A stretch of 64,000 bases of DNA, taken from Paenibacillus sp. MAEPY2. Its GTDB lineage: Bacteria > Bacillota > Bacilli > Paenibacillales > Paenibacillaceae. A model generated the notes under the pieces. The model was not told the origin of the DNA and ran no database searches. It worked only from the letters and a program-made list of their open reading frames with translations. The DNA lies in assembly GCF_000499205.1 (NCBI RefSeq), contig NZ_AWUK01000045.1, positions 1 to 64,000 of the forward strand. Reading direction: 5' to 3'. Below are positions 23,458 through 32,724 of the stretch, one piece after another (the stretch's first letter is position 1; each line of letters begins with the position of its first letter). A program made the position numbers and the translations under genes.

Positions 23458-24858
23458 TTGAAAAGAATGGCAATCGTTCTTGCAGCAGGGCAAGGCAAAC
23501 GGATGAAATCGAAATTGTACAAGGTACTGCATCCCGTATGCGGTAAACCGATGGTGGGTCACGTGCTGGATGCAGCTCTTCGCGCAGGCGTTGAACGCAG
23601 CGTAGTTGTGGTCGGCCACGGAGCCGAAGCGGTGCAGTCATTTTTGGGTTCCAAAGCAGAGTACGTGCTTCAGGCTGAACAATTGGGAACAGGGCATGCG
23701 GTGAAGCAGGTTAAATCTCTGCTCGGCAGTGAAGCAGGGTCTACCATTGTTGTCTGTGGAGATACACCACTTGTGACCAGCGAGACGCTGGAAGGACTGA
23801 TGAAGCTCCATGAGAGTCGCGGAGCAGCAGCAACGGTACTCACAGCAAAACTGGACAATCCCAAAGGGTACGGCCGCGTGATTCGCGGAGAAGATGGGTC
23901 TGTACAGCGCATTGTGGAACAGAAGGATTGCACGGAGCAGGAAGATGCTGTGAACGAAATCAACACAGGTACGTACTGCTTCGATAATGCCAAGTTGTTC
24001 GCTGCATTGGAGAAAGTGACGAATCAAAATGCGCAGGGAGAGTACTATCTCACTGACGTGGTTGGCATTTTCCGTAATGATGGAGAAGTGGTAGAAGCCT
24101 ATATGTCAGATGACATTGCGGAATCCATCGGGGTTAATGATCGTCTTGCCCTTTCACAAGCAGAAGCATTCATGCGTGAACGTTTGGCGGTAAGACATAT
24201 GTTGAACGGTGTTACGATCATCGATCCGGCATCGACATATATCGGGGCGGATGTTACCATTGGATCAGATACAGTATTGTATCCGGGTACCATACTCAAA
24301 GGTATGACTACTATTGGTGAAGCATGCCATATTGGTCCGCAGGCAGATATCGAAGACAGTACCATTCAGGATTTGGTAACAATCAAGCATTCTGTACTGT
24401 CTCAGGCCGAGGTTGGATCAGAAGCAACCGTAGGTCCATTTGCTTATTTACGTCCAGGCACCAAACTGGGCCGCAACGTAAAAATTGGTGACTTTGTTGA
24501 AGTGAAAAATGCTACAATTGATGAAGGCTCCAAAGTATCTCATCTCAGTTATATTGGTGATGCTAAAGTTGGGAAAAACGTAAATGTTGGATGCGGGGCA
24601 ATAACGGTGAATTATGATGGATATAATAAAGCTGTAACGACGATTGAAGATGATGCTTTCGTAGGCAGCAACGTCAATCTAATTGCACCTGTCACGGTAG
24701 GAAAAGGCGCATATGTTGTTGCGGGCTCTACCGTTACCCATTCTGTTCCCGACAACGATCTTGCGATTGCCCGCCCGCGCCAAGAGAACAAACCTGGGTA
24801 TGCGGAGAAAATTCGCGGTCGTGCCAAAGCCAAGAAACAAAATGCCAAACCCGAATAA
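23458..24858 (+). CDS. glmU: bifunctional N-acetylglucosamine-1-P uridyltransferase / glucosamine-1-P acetyltransferase
   Basis: GlmU makes UDP-GlcNAc, the precursor of peptidoglycan and teichoic acids. The 466 residues have the N-terminal nucleotidyltransferase (LAAGQGKRMKSKLYKVLHPVCGKPM, then GDTPL and NEINTGTYCFD) and a C-terminal left-handed beta helix of hexapeptide repeats from about residue 250 with VEVKNATIDEGSKVSHLSYIGDA. The TTG at 23458 is chosen because AGGAGGT at 23443-23449 lies 8 bases ahead; no ATG fits. The Lys-rich tail is normal. It precedes prs as in B. subtilis. Confidence 0.96.
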   Translation: MKRMAIVLAAGQGKRMKSKLYKVLHPVCGKPMVGHVLDAALRAGVERSVVVVGHGAEAVQSFLGSKAEYVLQAEQLGTGHAVKQVKSLLGSEAGSTIVVCGDTPLVTSETLEGLMKLHESRGAAATVLTAKLDNPKGYGRVIRGEDGSVQRIVEQKDCTEQEDAVNEINTGTYCFDNAKLFAALEKVTNQNAQGEYYLTDVVGIFRNDGEVVEAYMSDDIAESIGVNDRLALSQAEAFMRERLAVRHMLNGVTIIDPASTYIGADVTIGSDTVLYPGTILKGMTTIGEACHIGPQADIEDSTIQDLVTIKHSVLSQAEVGSEATVGPFAYLRPGTKLGRNVKIGDFVEVKNATIDEGSKVSHLSYIGDAKVGKNVNVGCGAITVNYDGYNKAVTTIEDDAFVGSNVNLIAPVTVGKGAYVVAGSTVTHSVPDNDLAIARPRQENKPGYAEKIRGRAKAKKQNAKPE

Positions 24859-24959
24859 GGGGTATTGATATTAAGTATTGCCTTCCGAACATCGGGGGGT
24901 GCCGACATGTCGCAGACGCTTATAGATTCCAATGAACCAGCACGGAGGGTTTTTATTTT

Positions 24960-25913
24960 ATGACTTATTTTGATTCGAAATTAAAAATATTTACTTGCAA
25001 TTCTAACCCCAAGCTTGCCCATCAAATTGCTGATTATATCGGAATTCCTATGGGTGAATCTCACACAACCAGCTTCAGTGATGGTGAGATCCAAGTGAAA
25101 CTCTCTGAGAGTGTTCGGGGCTGTCACGTCTATATTGTGCAGTCTACTTGCTTGCCGGTTAATGACAACCTGATGGAAATGCTCGTTATGATTGATGCGC
25201 TTAAACGGGCATCTGCCAAGACGATTAACGTCGTCATTCCTTACTATGGTTATGCCAGACAGGACCGTAAGGCACGTTCGCGTGACCCGATTACAGCCAA
25301 ACTGGTTGCCAACCTGATCGAAAAAGCGGGTGCAACCCGTGTAATTGCGATGGACTTGCATGCCATGCAGATTCAAGGATTCTTCGACATTCCGGTTGAT
25401 CACCTGCTCGGCGTGCCGATCCTGGCTCAATATTTCCGCTCGAAACAGATCGAAAATCCGGTTGTTGTATCGCCTGACCACGGCGGCGTAGTACGCGCTC
25501 GGAAACTGGCGGACTTCCTGAATGCACCTCTCGCAATTATCGACAAACGTCGTCCAGAGCCGAACGTCAGCGAAGTGATGAACATTATCGGTAACATCGA
25601 AGGTAAAACAGCAATTCTGATCGATGACATCATTGATACGGCGGGAACGATTGTACTGGGAGCGAATGCTCTGATGGAAGGCGGCGTAAAAGAAGTATAC
25701 GCTTGCTGTACTCACCCGGTATTGTCCGGACCTGCGATGGAACGCTTGGAGAATGCACCGCTGAAGGAAGTCATTGTAACGGATACCATTCCGATTACGC
25801 ATGCTAACCCGACAAGCAAACTTAAAGTGTTGTCTGTTGCACCTTTGCTCGGAGAAGCCATTATCCGGGTTCATGAGGAATTGTCAATCAGCAAGCTGTT
25901 TGAAATTGAATAA
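24960..25913 (+). CDS. prs: ribose-phosphate pyrophosphokinase
   Basis: Prs makes PRPP from ribose-5-phosphate and ATP for purine, pyrimidine, NAD, His and Trp synthesis. The 317 residues carry FSDGEIQVKLSESVRG, YYGYARQDRKARSRDPIT, the catalytic VVSPDHGGVVRARK and the PRPP loop ILIDDIIDTAGT. CGGAGGG at 24943-24949 precedes the ATG. Its product is also the effector of PurR, encoded 2 kb upstream, and the substrate of Hpt and NadC encoded downstream. Confidence 0.97.
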   Translation: MTYFDSKLKIFTCNSNPKLAHQIADYIGIPMGESHTTSFSDGEIQVKLSESVRGCHVYIVQSTCLPVNDNLMEMLVMIDALKRASAKTINVVIPYYGYARQDRKARSRDPITAKLVANLIEKAGATRVIAMDLHAMQIQGFFDIPVDHLLGVPILAQYFRSKQIENPVVVSPDHGGVVRARKLADFLNAPLAIIDKRRPEPNVSEVMNIIGNIEGKTAILIDDIIDTAGTIVLGANALMEGGVKEVYACCTHPVLSGPAMERLENAPLKEVIVTDTIPITHANPTSKLKVLSVAPLLGEAIIRVHEELSISKLFEIE

Positions 25914-25934
25914 GGATGTCTGCATAAAGTAGTA

Positions 25935-25974
25935 GAGGGGTTACGTTTTCCGGATCAATGGAAAATGTAACCCC
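25935..25974. terminator. strong hairpin after prs
   Basis: AGGGGTTAC-TTTTCC pairs with GGAAAA-GTAACCCCT (15 bp with one mismatch). No T run follows on either strand, so it may slow rather than end transcription, or it may protect the prs message. It also lies beyond the 3' end of the minus-strand gene that ends at 26023. Confidence 0.5.
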
Positions 25975-26022
25975 TGTCGGCGTGCCGTTATATGGGAAGT
26001 GAAAACAGGTGCCTGCCGAATT

Positions 26023-26223
26023 TCAGTATCCGGGGCGGGAGATAAAACGGAACCGGCGCCGATGAAAAAGAGTGTCGGCAATTTCGACAAATTGATTATC
26101 GAAACGTGTGATTAGTCCGATCTCAATATGGGTGTCGCGGTCATATACCTGTACAGGTACGTGATATTCCAGATGATAGATAAAATCGCTATGTTGAGTC
26201 AGTTGTCCGTTGTCTTCGCGCAA
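26023..26223 (-). CDS. small unknown protein on the minus strand
   Basis: About 66 residues from the TTG at 26223. A good ribosome binding site (complement AGGAAGGTGAG at 26230-26240) is 6 bases ahead. The sequence looks like a real, compact beta-rich domain: HSDFIYHLEYHVPVQVYD, then HIEIGLITRFDNQFVEI and a basic end FHRRRFRFISRPGY. The frame stays open to 26406 but the extra part has unusual composition and no site. I do not recognise a family. It takes the place occupied by ctc in B. subtilis and is read against its neighbours. Confidence 0.6.
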   Translation of the reverse strand: MREDNGQLTQHSDFIYHLEYHVPVQVYDRDTHIEIGLITRFDNQFVEIADTLFHRRRFRFISRPGY

Positions 26224-26240
26224 AACCCGCTCACCTTCCT

Positions 26241-26585
26241 GGGTTGATGAATAAAAGCTATAAACATGATATAAGTTGAAACTACGTTTACACCAACACG
26301 GAGAGTGCAGAACCAATCTGAAGAAGCGGAGCGTACGCCTGAAAGCTTTCTGCAAGAAAGCTACTTCGGAAGCACATGCTATCACCGGATTTTTCCCTTG
26401 GATCAAGGGAATAAAGAAAATCTGGGGATAAGAGCGATCAAAAGATGGTACTGCAATCGGAGTGATTAGGTGTAATAATCGTTCAAATTATATAACCAAT
26501 TCGAATCTCACTTTGTTGATATTATATGAAATATAACAATCGAAGTCTATGCTTCACCTTAGGCTGATCCAAAGGAGGGAACAAG
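26241..26585. other. intergenic region before pth
   Basis: Nothing recognised. The region is AT-rich toward 26460-26550 and probably holds the pth promoter and, on the other strand, the promoter of the small minus-strand gene. Confidence 0.35.
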
Positions 26586-27146
26586 ATGAAGTGGATTGTC
26601 GGCCTCGGGAATCCAGGCCCGAACTACGCTAAAACCCGTCATAATATCGGCTTTATGGCACTCGATCGACTTGCAGAGCGTCATCATATCTCCATAACAC
26701 AGAGCAAATGCAAGGCGCTGATTGGAGAAGGTGTAATTGGTGGCGTCAAAACGGTGCTGATTAAACCAATGACGTTTATGAACCTTTCCGGTGAATCGGT
26801 AAGGGCCTATATGGATTTTTATAAAGTTAGCCTGGAAGACCTGATTGTCGTCTATGACGACATGGACACGGAAACAGGCAAAGTCCGATTGCGATACCAG
26901 GGCAGTGCGGGTGGTCACAATGGAATCAAATCCATTATTCAGCATACCGGTACACAGCAGTTTAACCGGGTACGGATGGGAATATCCCGACCAGAACCGG
27001 GACATGCCATTGTAGACTACGTGCTGTCGAAGTTTATGAAGAACGAAAAGGAAGCGCTCGATCAAACCATTGAACAGACTTGTGATGCATTGGAGTATAG
27101 TCTGGATCATACGTTTGAGCAAACGATGGCGAAGTTCAACGGGTAA
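26586..27146 (+). CDS. pth: peptidyl-tRNA hydrolase
   Basis: Pth releases tRNA from peptidyl-tRNA that has dropped off ribosomes; the B. subtilis gene is also called spoVC. The 186 residues show GLGNPGPNYAKTRHNIGF with the catalytic His, PMTFMNLSGESV, the DDMD loop, GSAGGHNGIKSII and FNRVRMGI. AAAGGAGGG at 26571-26579 precedes the ATG. Confidence 0.96.
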   Translation: MKWIVGLGNPGPNYAKTRHNIGFMALDRLAERHHISITQSKCKALIGEGVIGGVKTVLIKPMTFMNLSGESVRAYMDFYKVSLEDLIVVYDDMDTETGKVRLRYQGSAGGHNGIKSIIQHTGTQQFNRVRMGISRPEPGHAIVDYVLSKFMKNEKEALDQTIEQTCDALEYSLDHTFEQTMAKFNG

Positions 27147-27244
27147 ACCGTTGCAAGTGAAGCTGGAAAAATGATCAAGATTCGGGTTCGATTCGGTCTT
27201 AATGGGCATACTGAACGTATAAACCATGTTCAGGAGGCATAAAC

Positions 27245-27475
27245 ATGTCAGTGAATTATGTGTGCAGGCATTGCCGTACTTTTATTGGACGAATCGATTC
27301 TGCCCGAATAACGGAAGCGCAATTGGGCTTTCATTTCTTGACCCCCGACGAGCGGAGGGATATAATAGCGTATAATTCCGGTGGTGATATTACTGTCCGG
27401 ATTACATGTGATTATTGCAAAGAAGCTCTGGAATTCAATCCTGAGCTGAGCCTGCTTGCGAGCCCGCTTCAATAA
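27245..27475 (+). CDS. fin: anti-sigma-F factor Fin
   Basis: Fin (YabK) is a 76-residue zinc protein made in the forespore that shuts down sigma-F and helps the switch to sigma-G. Two Cys pairs are present, CRHC near residue 7 and CDYC near residue 58, with the family stretch QLGFHFLTPDERRDIIAY. AGGAGGC lies 6 bases before the ATG. Its place between pth and mfd matches B. subtilis. Together with Gin at the start of the window, both known forespore sigma-factor inhibitors are encoded here. Confidence 0.93.
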   Translation: MSVNYVCRHCRTFIGRIDSARITEAQLGFHFLTPDERRDIIAYNSGGDITVRITCDYCKEALEFNPELSLLASPLQ

Positions 27476-27541
27476 CGATCTCGCCTGCAGCAAGAACTTA
27501 TGACAGATGATGGCGGCTGCGGAATACCGCTCCACCTTTAT

Positions 27542-27572
27542 AGCCTTGGCAGCCTGCTGAGGCTTCTTTTCA
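27542..27572 (+). terminator. probable terminator after fin
   Basis: AGCCT and AGGCT close a stem with an inner CAGC/GCTG-like pairing, followed by TTCTTTT. Confidence 0.6.
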
Positions 27573-27751
27573 GTTGGGACGAAACCAGACTATATCCTAA
27601 TTCGCGCTCAGCCACATCAAACCGATGTGGCAAAGTAGCGATTAATCCTTTATGATGAAACAGGACAAAAAGGAATTTGTATCCAATTTTAATATGATGA
27701 ACTGCGCGCAGGCGTGAGATACTCAAGTAAGTTATAAGAGAGGTGCCCCTT

Positions 27752-30700
27752 TTGTTACAAGCACTTATACAAGCTTTTTCCAAAGATCCGGACTTCGGGT
27801 CCATTACGACCGGGATTACATCCGGCATGAAGGAGCAATTGGTTTCGGGCTTATCCGGATCGGCGCGTCAGATTATGCTGGCTGCCCTACATCAGGAAAT
27901 GAACCGTCCCCTGCTCGTTGTGACACACAATATGTTTTCCGCTCAAAAAATCGCAGAAGATTTACAGGAAGCGCTTTCACCTGATCAGGTGCTGCTCTAT
28001 CCTGCCAACGAACTTGTTGCCGCAGAGGCTGCTGTCTCCAGTCCAGAAACATTGGGACAGCGTATTGATGTGTTGGTCCGTTGCGCCCAGGGATTCAGGG
28101 GCGTTGTTGTTATTCCTTTTTCCGGGGTACGGCGCTATGTTCCACTTCCGGAAGTGATGGCTAATGCTCAGATTACAATTAAACAAGGCAGCACGCTTGA
28201 GCTGGATTCATTCCTGCTGGAGATGGTGAAGCTCGGATATGAACGCGTGGAACGTGTAGAATCTCGCGGCGAGATGAGTGTACGTGGTGGGATTATTGAT
28301 TTCTATCCAGTCACATCGTCCATTGCGTATCGTGTGGAACTATTCGACGATGAGATCGATTCCATCCGGACATTTGATCCGGCAGACCAGCGTTCCATTG
28401 AACGAATTGACGAAGTCACGGTACTGCCGTGCAAAGAGTTAATTGCAGATCGCGAACGTATGGAAAAGGCTGCGGATGCAGCTGTTATTTTGCTTGAGCA
28501 GCAGTTGGAGAAAATGACAGACCGGCAGGCGAAGCTTCGTCTGCGAGAAGAAATCCATCGCGAGATCGAACTTCTTCGGGAGCATGTGTATTTCTCTGAA
28601 ATGTATAAATATATTTCACCGCTTTATCCGGAGAATAAGACCATCTACGACTACATGCCGGAAGATACGTTGCTTGTACTCGACGAGCCAGCAAGGCTGG
28701 CGGAGACATCGAAACAGCTTGACCGGGATGAGTCGGAGTGGAATTTGCATTTGATGCAAAATGGGAAGACCCTTCCAGACCTGCATCTGTCAGCCGATGG
28801 AGATGATCTGATATACGAGCGTCCTTTCCAAACGCTGTTTATGTCCATCTTTTTGCGTCAGGTTCCTCATACCCAACCGCAGAACATCCTCAATTTTATC
28901 AGTCGCGGTATGCAGGACTTCCATGGTCAGATGAACGTGCTCAAAGCAGAGATGGAGCGCTGGCAGAAAGCCGGAGTTAAGGTGCTCATGCTGGCCAACG
29001 GTGAGGAAAGACTTGATCGCATGCGCCGGGTACTGATGGATTATGATATACCTGAGCCGGAAATGCTGATTGGCAATCTGCAAACTGGATTTGAAATGCC
29101 TTCTATTCATCTGGCTGTTGTTACCGAAGGCGAGATGTTCTCGCAGAAGCAGCGCAAAGTGCGCAAACCGGTTCGCAATGTGGACAATGCTGAACGAATT
29201 AAATCCTATAGTGAGCTGAAAGTGGGCGATTATGTCGTTCACCAAAACCACGGGATTGGTAAGTACCTCGGGATCGGTACACTTGAGGTTGGCGGTATTC
29301 ACAAGGACTACATGCATATTCTCTATGCGGGTGGAGACAAACTGTCTGTACCGATTGAGCAGATTGATCTGATTCAGAAATATGTCGGTTCAGAAGAGAA
29401 AGAGCCGAAAATATATAAGCTGGGCGGTAATGAGTGGACACGGGTTAAAAATAAAGTCCGCACATCTGTTCAGGATATTGCTGATGATCTAATCAAGCTT
29501 TATGCGGAACGCCAGACGTCCAAAGGTTTTGGCTTCGACAAAGACTCTGCGGAACAGCAGGAATTCGAGGACATGTTCCCTTATGATGAGACACGTGATC
29601 AGGTGCGTGCAATTGAAGAAATCAAGAAGGATATGGAACAAAATCGACCGATGGACCGTTTATTGTGTGGAGATGTCGGTTACGGTAAGACCGAGGTCGC
29701 TATTCGTGCTGCATTTAAGGCTGCCATTGAAGGGAAACAGGTTGCTGTGTTAGTCCCTACAACGATTTTGGCACAGCAGCATTATGAAACGTTCCGTGAG
29801 CGTTTCTCCGGTTATCCATTCAACATCCATGTACTTAGCCGATTCCGTTCACGTAAAGAACAGAATGAGACGGCCAAAGGCATTAAGGCAGGCACCGTCG
29901 ATATCGTCATCGGTACCCATCGGTTATTATCACAGGATCTGGTCTTCAAGGATCTTGGACTCTTAATAGTAGATGAAGAACAGCGCTTCGGTGTAACGCA
30001 CAAGGAAAAACTGAAAAAGCTGAAAACAAACGTGGACGTGCTGACACTGACAGCGACGCCGATTCCGCGTACCCTTCACATGTCCATGTTGGGCGTTCGG
30101 GATCTATCGGTTATCGAGACACCGCCAGAAAATCGTTTTCCGGTCCAGACTTATGTTGTTGAACACAGTCAGGCGCTTGTTCGCGAAGCCATTGAACGTG
30201 AACTGGCTCGTGGCGGTCAGGTCTACTACCTGTATAACCGTGTGCAGGGAATTCAGGAGATGGCCGCGGAGATATCCGAGTTGGTTCCTGAAGCCAGGGT
30301 TGGTGTGGGACATGGGCAGATGTCGGAAACGGAGCTGGAGAAGACCATTCTGGACTTCCTGGATGGCGAATATGATGTGCTCGTCAGCACAAGCATCATT
30401 GAGACCGGGGTGGATATTCCAAACGTAAATACCCTGATCGTTCATGACGCGGACAAAATGGGGCTCTCCCAGCTGTATCAGCTGCGCGGACGAGTGGGTC
30501 GTTCCAACCGGATTGCGTATGCTTATTTCACGTACCAACGGGACAAAGTGCTGACCGAAGTCGCTGAGAAACGTCTGCAATCGATCAAGGAATTCACCGA
30601 GCTGGGCTCCGGATTCAAGATCGCGATGCGCGATTTGTCGATCCGCGGCGCAGGCAATCTGCTCGGAGCTGAACAGCACGGCTTCATTGCATCTGTCGGA

Positions 30701-31279
30701 TTCGATCTGTATTCTCAGATGCTGGCAGAGGAAATCAACAAACGCAAAGTTACGATGCTCGGCGAAGAGCCGGTGCCATCCGATCAGTGGAATACAACGC
30801 TGGATCTCAGTATCGATGCGTACCTGCCGTCTGATTATATTTATGACAGTATTCAGAAGATTGAGATTTACAAAAAAGTGGCGGTTATTGCCTCCTTCGA
30901 TGATGCGATGGAACTGGAAGACGAATTGGTTGACCGATTCGGCGATCTTCCGGAAGCCGTGATTAACCTGCTGGCGGTGGCCAGAATGAAAGTCTATGGC
31001 AAGATCTACGGTATTGAGTCAATTTCCCAACGCGGTGACGATCTTACAGTGAAGTTCTACGAAGGTCGTGAACATGCCTTTGAGCTCTCCAAAATCGCAC
31101 ACATTGGAAATCAGTTCGAAAGACGTGTACAATTTGAACAAGGACCCCATATGCTTATTCATGTCAAAGGCAAAGGGCTTGGGGACAAGCAACTGATGGA
31201 GCTGGTAGAGAAATTTCTGGAGTCCATGAAAAGTGCTTTTAAATCAAAGGGGGAACTAAAGGATGTTAGCAAAGTATAA
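27752..31279 (+). CDS. mfd: transcription-repair coupling factor
   Basis: Mfd is a DNA translocase that removes stalled RNA polymerase from lesions and recruits UvrA. The protein is 1175 residues, a normal length. It has UvrB-like N-terminal domains (GSARQIMLAALHQE, LLYPANELVAAE), the RNA polymerase interaction domain (GDYVVHQNHGIGKYLG, about 490-505), Walker A GDVGYGKTE (about 640-648), DEEQRFGV (about 741) and the translocase motifs TATPIPRTLHMSMLG and QLRGRVGRS. The TTG at 27752 follows GAGAGGTG by 7 bases. It ends inside the start of prsA, with a 17-base overlap. Confidence 0.97.
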   Translation: MLQALIQAFSKDPDFGSITTGITSGMKEQLVSGLSGSARQIMLAALHQEMNRPLLVVTHNMFSAQKIAEDLQEALSPDQVLLYPANELVAAEAAVSSPETLGQRIDVLVRCAQGFRGVVVIPFSGVRRYVPLPEVMANAQITIKQGSTLELDSFLLEMVKLGYERVERVESRGEMSVRGGIIDFYPVTSSIAYRVELFDDEIDSIRTFDPADQRSIERIDEVTVLPCKELIADRERMEKAADAAVILLEQQLEKMTDRQAKLRLREEIHREIELLREHVYFSEMYKYISPLYPENKTIYDYMPEDTLLVLDEPARLAETSKQLDRDESEWNLHLMQNGKTLPDLHLSADGDDLIYERPFQTLFMSIFLRQVPHTQPQNILNFISRGMQDFHGQMNVLKAEMERWQKAGVKVLMLANGEERLDRMRRVLMDYDIPEPEMLIGNLQTGFEMPSIHLAVVTEGEMFSQKQRKVRKPVRNVDNAERIKSYSELKVGDYVVHQNHGIGKYLGIGTLEVGGIHKDYMHILYAGGDKLSVPIEQIDLIQKYVGSEEKEPKIYKLGGNEWTRVKNKVRTSVQDIADDLIKLYAERQTSKGFGFDKDSAEQQEFEDMFPYDETRDQVRAIEEIKKDMEQNRPMDRLLCGDVGYGKTEVAIRAAFKAAIEGKQVAVLVPTTILAQQHYETFRERFSGYPFNIHVLSRFRSRKEQNETAKGIKAGTVDIVIGTHRLLSQDLVFKDLGLLIVDEEQRFGVTHKEKLKKLKTNVDVLTLTATPIPRTLHMSMLGVRDLSVIETPPENRFPVQTYVVEHSQALVREAIERELARGGQVYYLYNRVQGIQEMAAEISELVPEARVGVGHGQMSETELEKTILDFLDGEYDVLVSTSIIETGVDIPNVNTLIVHDADKMGLSQLYQLRGRVGRSNRIAYAYFTYQRDKVLTEVAEKRLQSIKEFTELGSGFKIAMRDLSIRGAGNLLGAEQHGFIASVGFDLYSQMLAEEINKRKVTMLGEEPVPSDQWNTTLDLSIDAYLPSDYIYDSIQKIEIYKKVAVIASFDDAMELEDELVDRFGDLPEAVINLLAVARMKVYGKIYGIESISQRGDDLTVKFYEGREHAFELSKIAHIGNQFERRVQFEQGPHMLIHVKGKGLGDKQLMELVEKFLESMKSAFKSKGELKDVSKV

Positions 31280-32405
31280 AAAAGTAGGGAAGGTACTGTC
31301 TGTGAGTATGGTAGCAGTACTGTCCTTATCACTGCTTGCCGCTTGTGGCAAGAAGGAAGAAGCAACAACGGAAACAAAGGATACAAGTGCTGTAGTCGCT
31401 ACGTATGAAGGCGGTACAATTACAGCCAATGAATTTGACATGGAGCAACGGGTCATGAAATTCCTCTATCCGGAATATGCACAAATGATGGATATGGATG
31501 ATTTCAAGGAATACCTGGTGAAACAGGAAGTTGCTTATGAATATTTGAGTGGAAAAGCAAGTGATGCAGCCAAAACCGAGGGTGCCAAAACAGCGACAGA
31601 GCAATTCGACAAAATGAAAGCTTCTGTTCAAGCGGACCAATGGACTGAGATGCTGAAAGCTCAGAATCTGACAGACCAGAACATCAAGGATTACATGACT
31701 CGCATCATGACGGTAATTAAGGACAAAGAAACAGGCGTTAATGAAGATGCGATTAAAGCTGAATTCGAGAAAAATAAAGATCAGTTCACGACGGCTTCCG
31801 TTCGTCACGTATTGATCAACTTTACTGATCCAAAAACGCAAAAAGAGCGTAAAAAAGAAGATGCATTGAAACTTGCCAAAGAAGTGAAAGCAAAATTGGA
31901 CGGCGGAGCAGACTTTGCTGAAATTGCGAAGAAATACTCCGAAGATACAGGTTCTGCAGAAAACGGCGGCTTGTATGAAGATACACCTGTAGCCAGCTGG
32001 GTAGAGGCGTTCAAGGAAGCGGCCAAAACGCTGCCATTGAACAAAATCAGTGATCCTGTAGAGACTGAATATGGTTATCACGTCATGAAGGTAGAGAAAC
32101 GCACAGAAGCGGACTACGCGAAATTGACTGCTGAACAAAAAGAAACACTGAAAAGTCAATTGGCTGCTGCTGAGATCGACACATTCATGACCAGCGAACT
32201 GGATAAAATCGTAAAAGAAGTAAACCTGCCGAAAACAGACAAGGCTGAAGAAGGCACGACTGAAGGCACAACCGGTACTGGAACGGAAAAGGGTACTGAG
32301 GGTGAAAAAACCGATGCGGGTACAGATACCAAAACGGATCAAGGAACAACTGGAACCGACAAGGAAACAAAAACAGATGAAAGTACAGATACAAGCGGTA
32401 AATAA
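31263..32405 (+). CDS. prsA: PrsA-type foldase lipoprotein (parvulin)
   Basis: A 380-residue peptidyl-prolyl isomerase that helps exported proteins fold at the outer face of the membrane. The signal peptide ends in the lipobox LLAAC (Cys near residue 28). A SurA-like N-terminal part is followed by the parvulin domain (about residues 178-275: VRHVLINF, GGADFAEIAKKYSEDTGSAENGGLYED, EYGYHVMKVEKR). The last 55 residues are almost only Thr, Gly, Asp, Glu and Lys, a flexible acidic tail. Translation is coupled to mfd. In B. subtilis prsA is elsewhere, so its place here is Paenibacillus-like. Confidence 0.9.
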   Translation: MLAKYKKVGKVLSVSMVAVLSLSLLAACGKKEEATTETKDTSAVVATYEGGTITANEFDMEQRVMKFLYPEYAQMMDMDDFKEYLVKQEVAYEYLSGKASDAAKTEGAKTATEQFDKMKASVQADQWTEMLKAQNLTDQNIKDYMTRIMTVIKDKETGVNEDAIKAEFEKNKDQFTTASVRHVLINFTDPKTQKERKKEDALKLAKEVKAKLDGGADFAEIAKKYSEDTGSAENGGLYEDTPVASWVEAFKEAAKTLPLNKISDPVETEYGYHVMKVEKRTEADYAKLTAEQKETLKSQLAAAEIDTFMTSELDKIVKEVNLPKTDKAEEGTTEGTTGTGTEKGTEGEKTDAGTDTKTDQGTTGTDKETKTDESTDTSGK

Positions 32406-32482
32406 GATAGCGAGTGCATACATTCAGCAAATACGTTTGTCTGGATGATACACTGAACGCTTCAAATATGGACAACCATACA

Positions 32483-32526
32483 GAAAAGCAAGAGGGGGAC
32501 TTAAGGCCTGCCTCTTGCTTTTCCTT
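32483..32526 (+). terminator. intrinsic terminator after prsA
   Basis: AAAAGCAAGAGG and CCTCTTGCTTTT pair over 12 bp; the loop is about 16 bases and the T-rich tail is TTTTCCTT. Confidence 0.82.
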
Positions 32527-32596
32527 GTATCTATGGAGCGAAGTGGGTACATGGTCGCCTTCTGTGGAAGTTTACACAACTATATTCTCCAAAGTA

Positions 32597-32627
32597 TGTA
32601 TAAGGAAATGGGAACAGATAAATACTA
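32597..32627 (+). promoter_or_regulatory. sigma-G promoter of spoVT (candidate)
   Basis: TGTATA at 32597-32602 and AATACTA at 32621-32627, 18 bases apart, match TGAATA/CATACTA in 11 of 13 positions. spoVT is a known sigma-G gene in B. subtilis. Confidence 0.6.
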
Positions 32628-32724
32628 TTGTCAAGATATCACACTAAACGTTCTGGGACTTTCCTCTACCCATTAAGGAACAGTAGTTGAAAAATCTTCT
32701 CGAGAAAGTGGGGCAACATGTGAA

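Noticed and set aside
26224..26406. N-terminal extension of the small minus-strand gene
   Set aside because: The frame is open, but the extension is rich in Arg, Phe and Cys without pattern, and the strong ribosome binding site lies at 26230-26240 in front of the shorter start.
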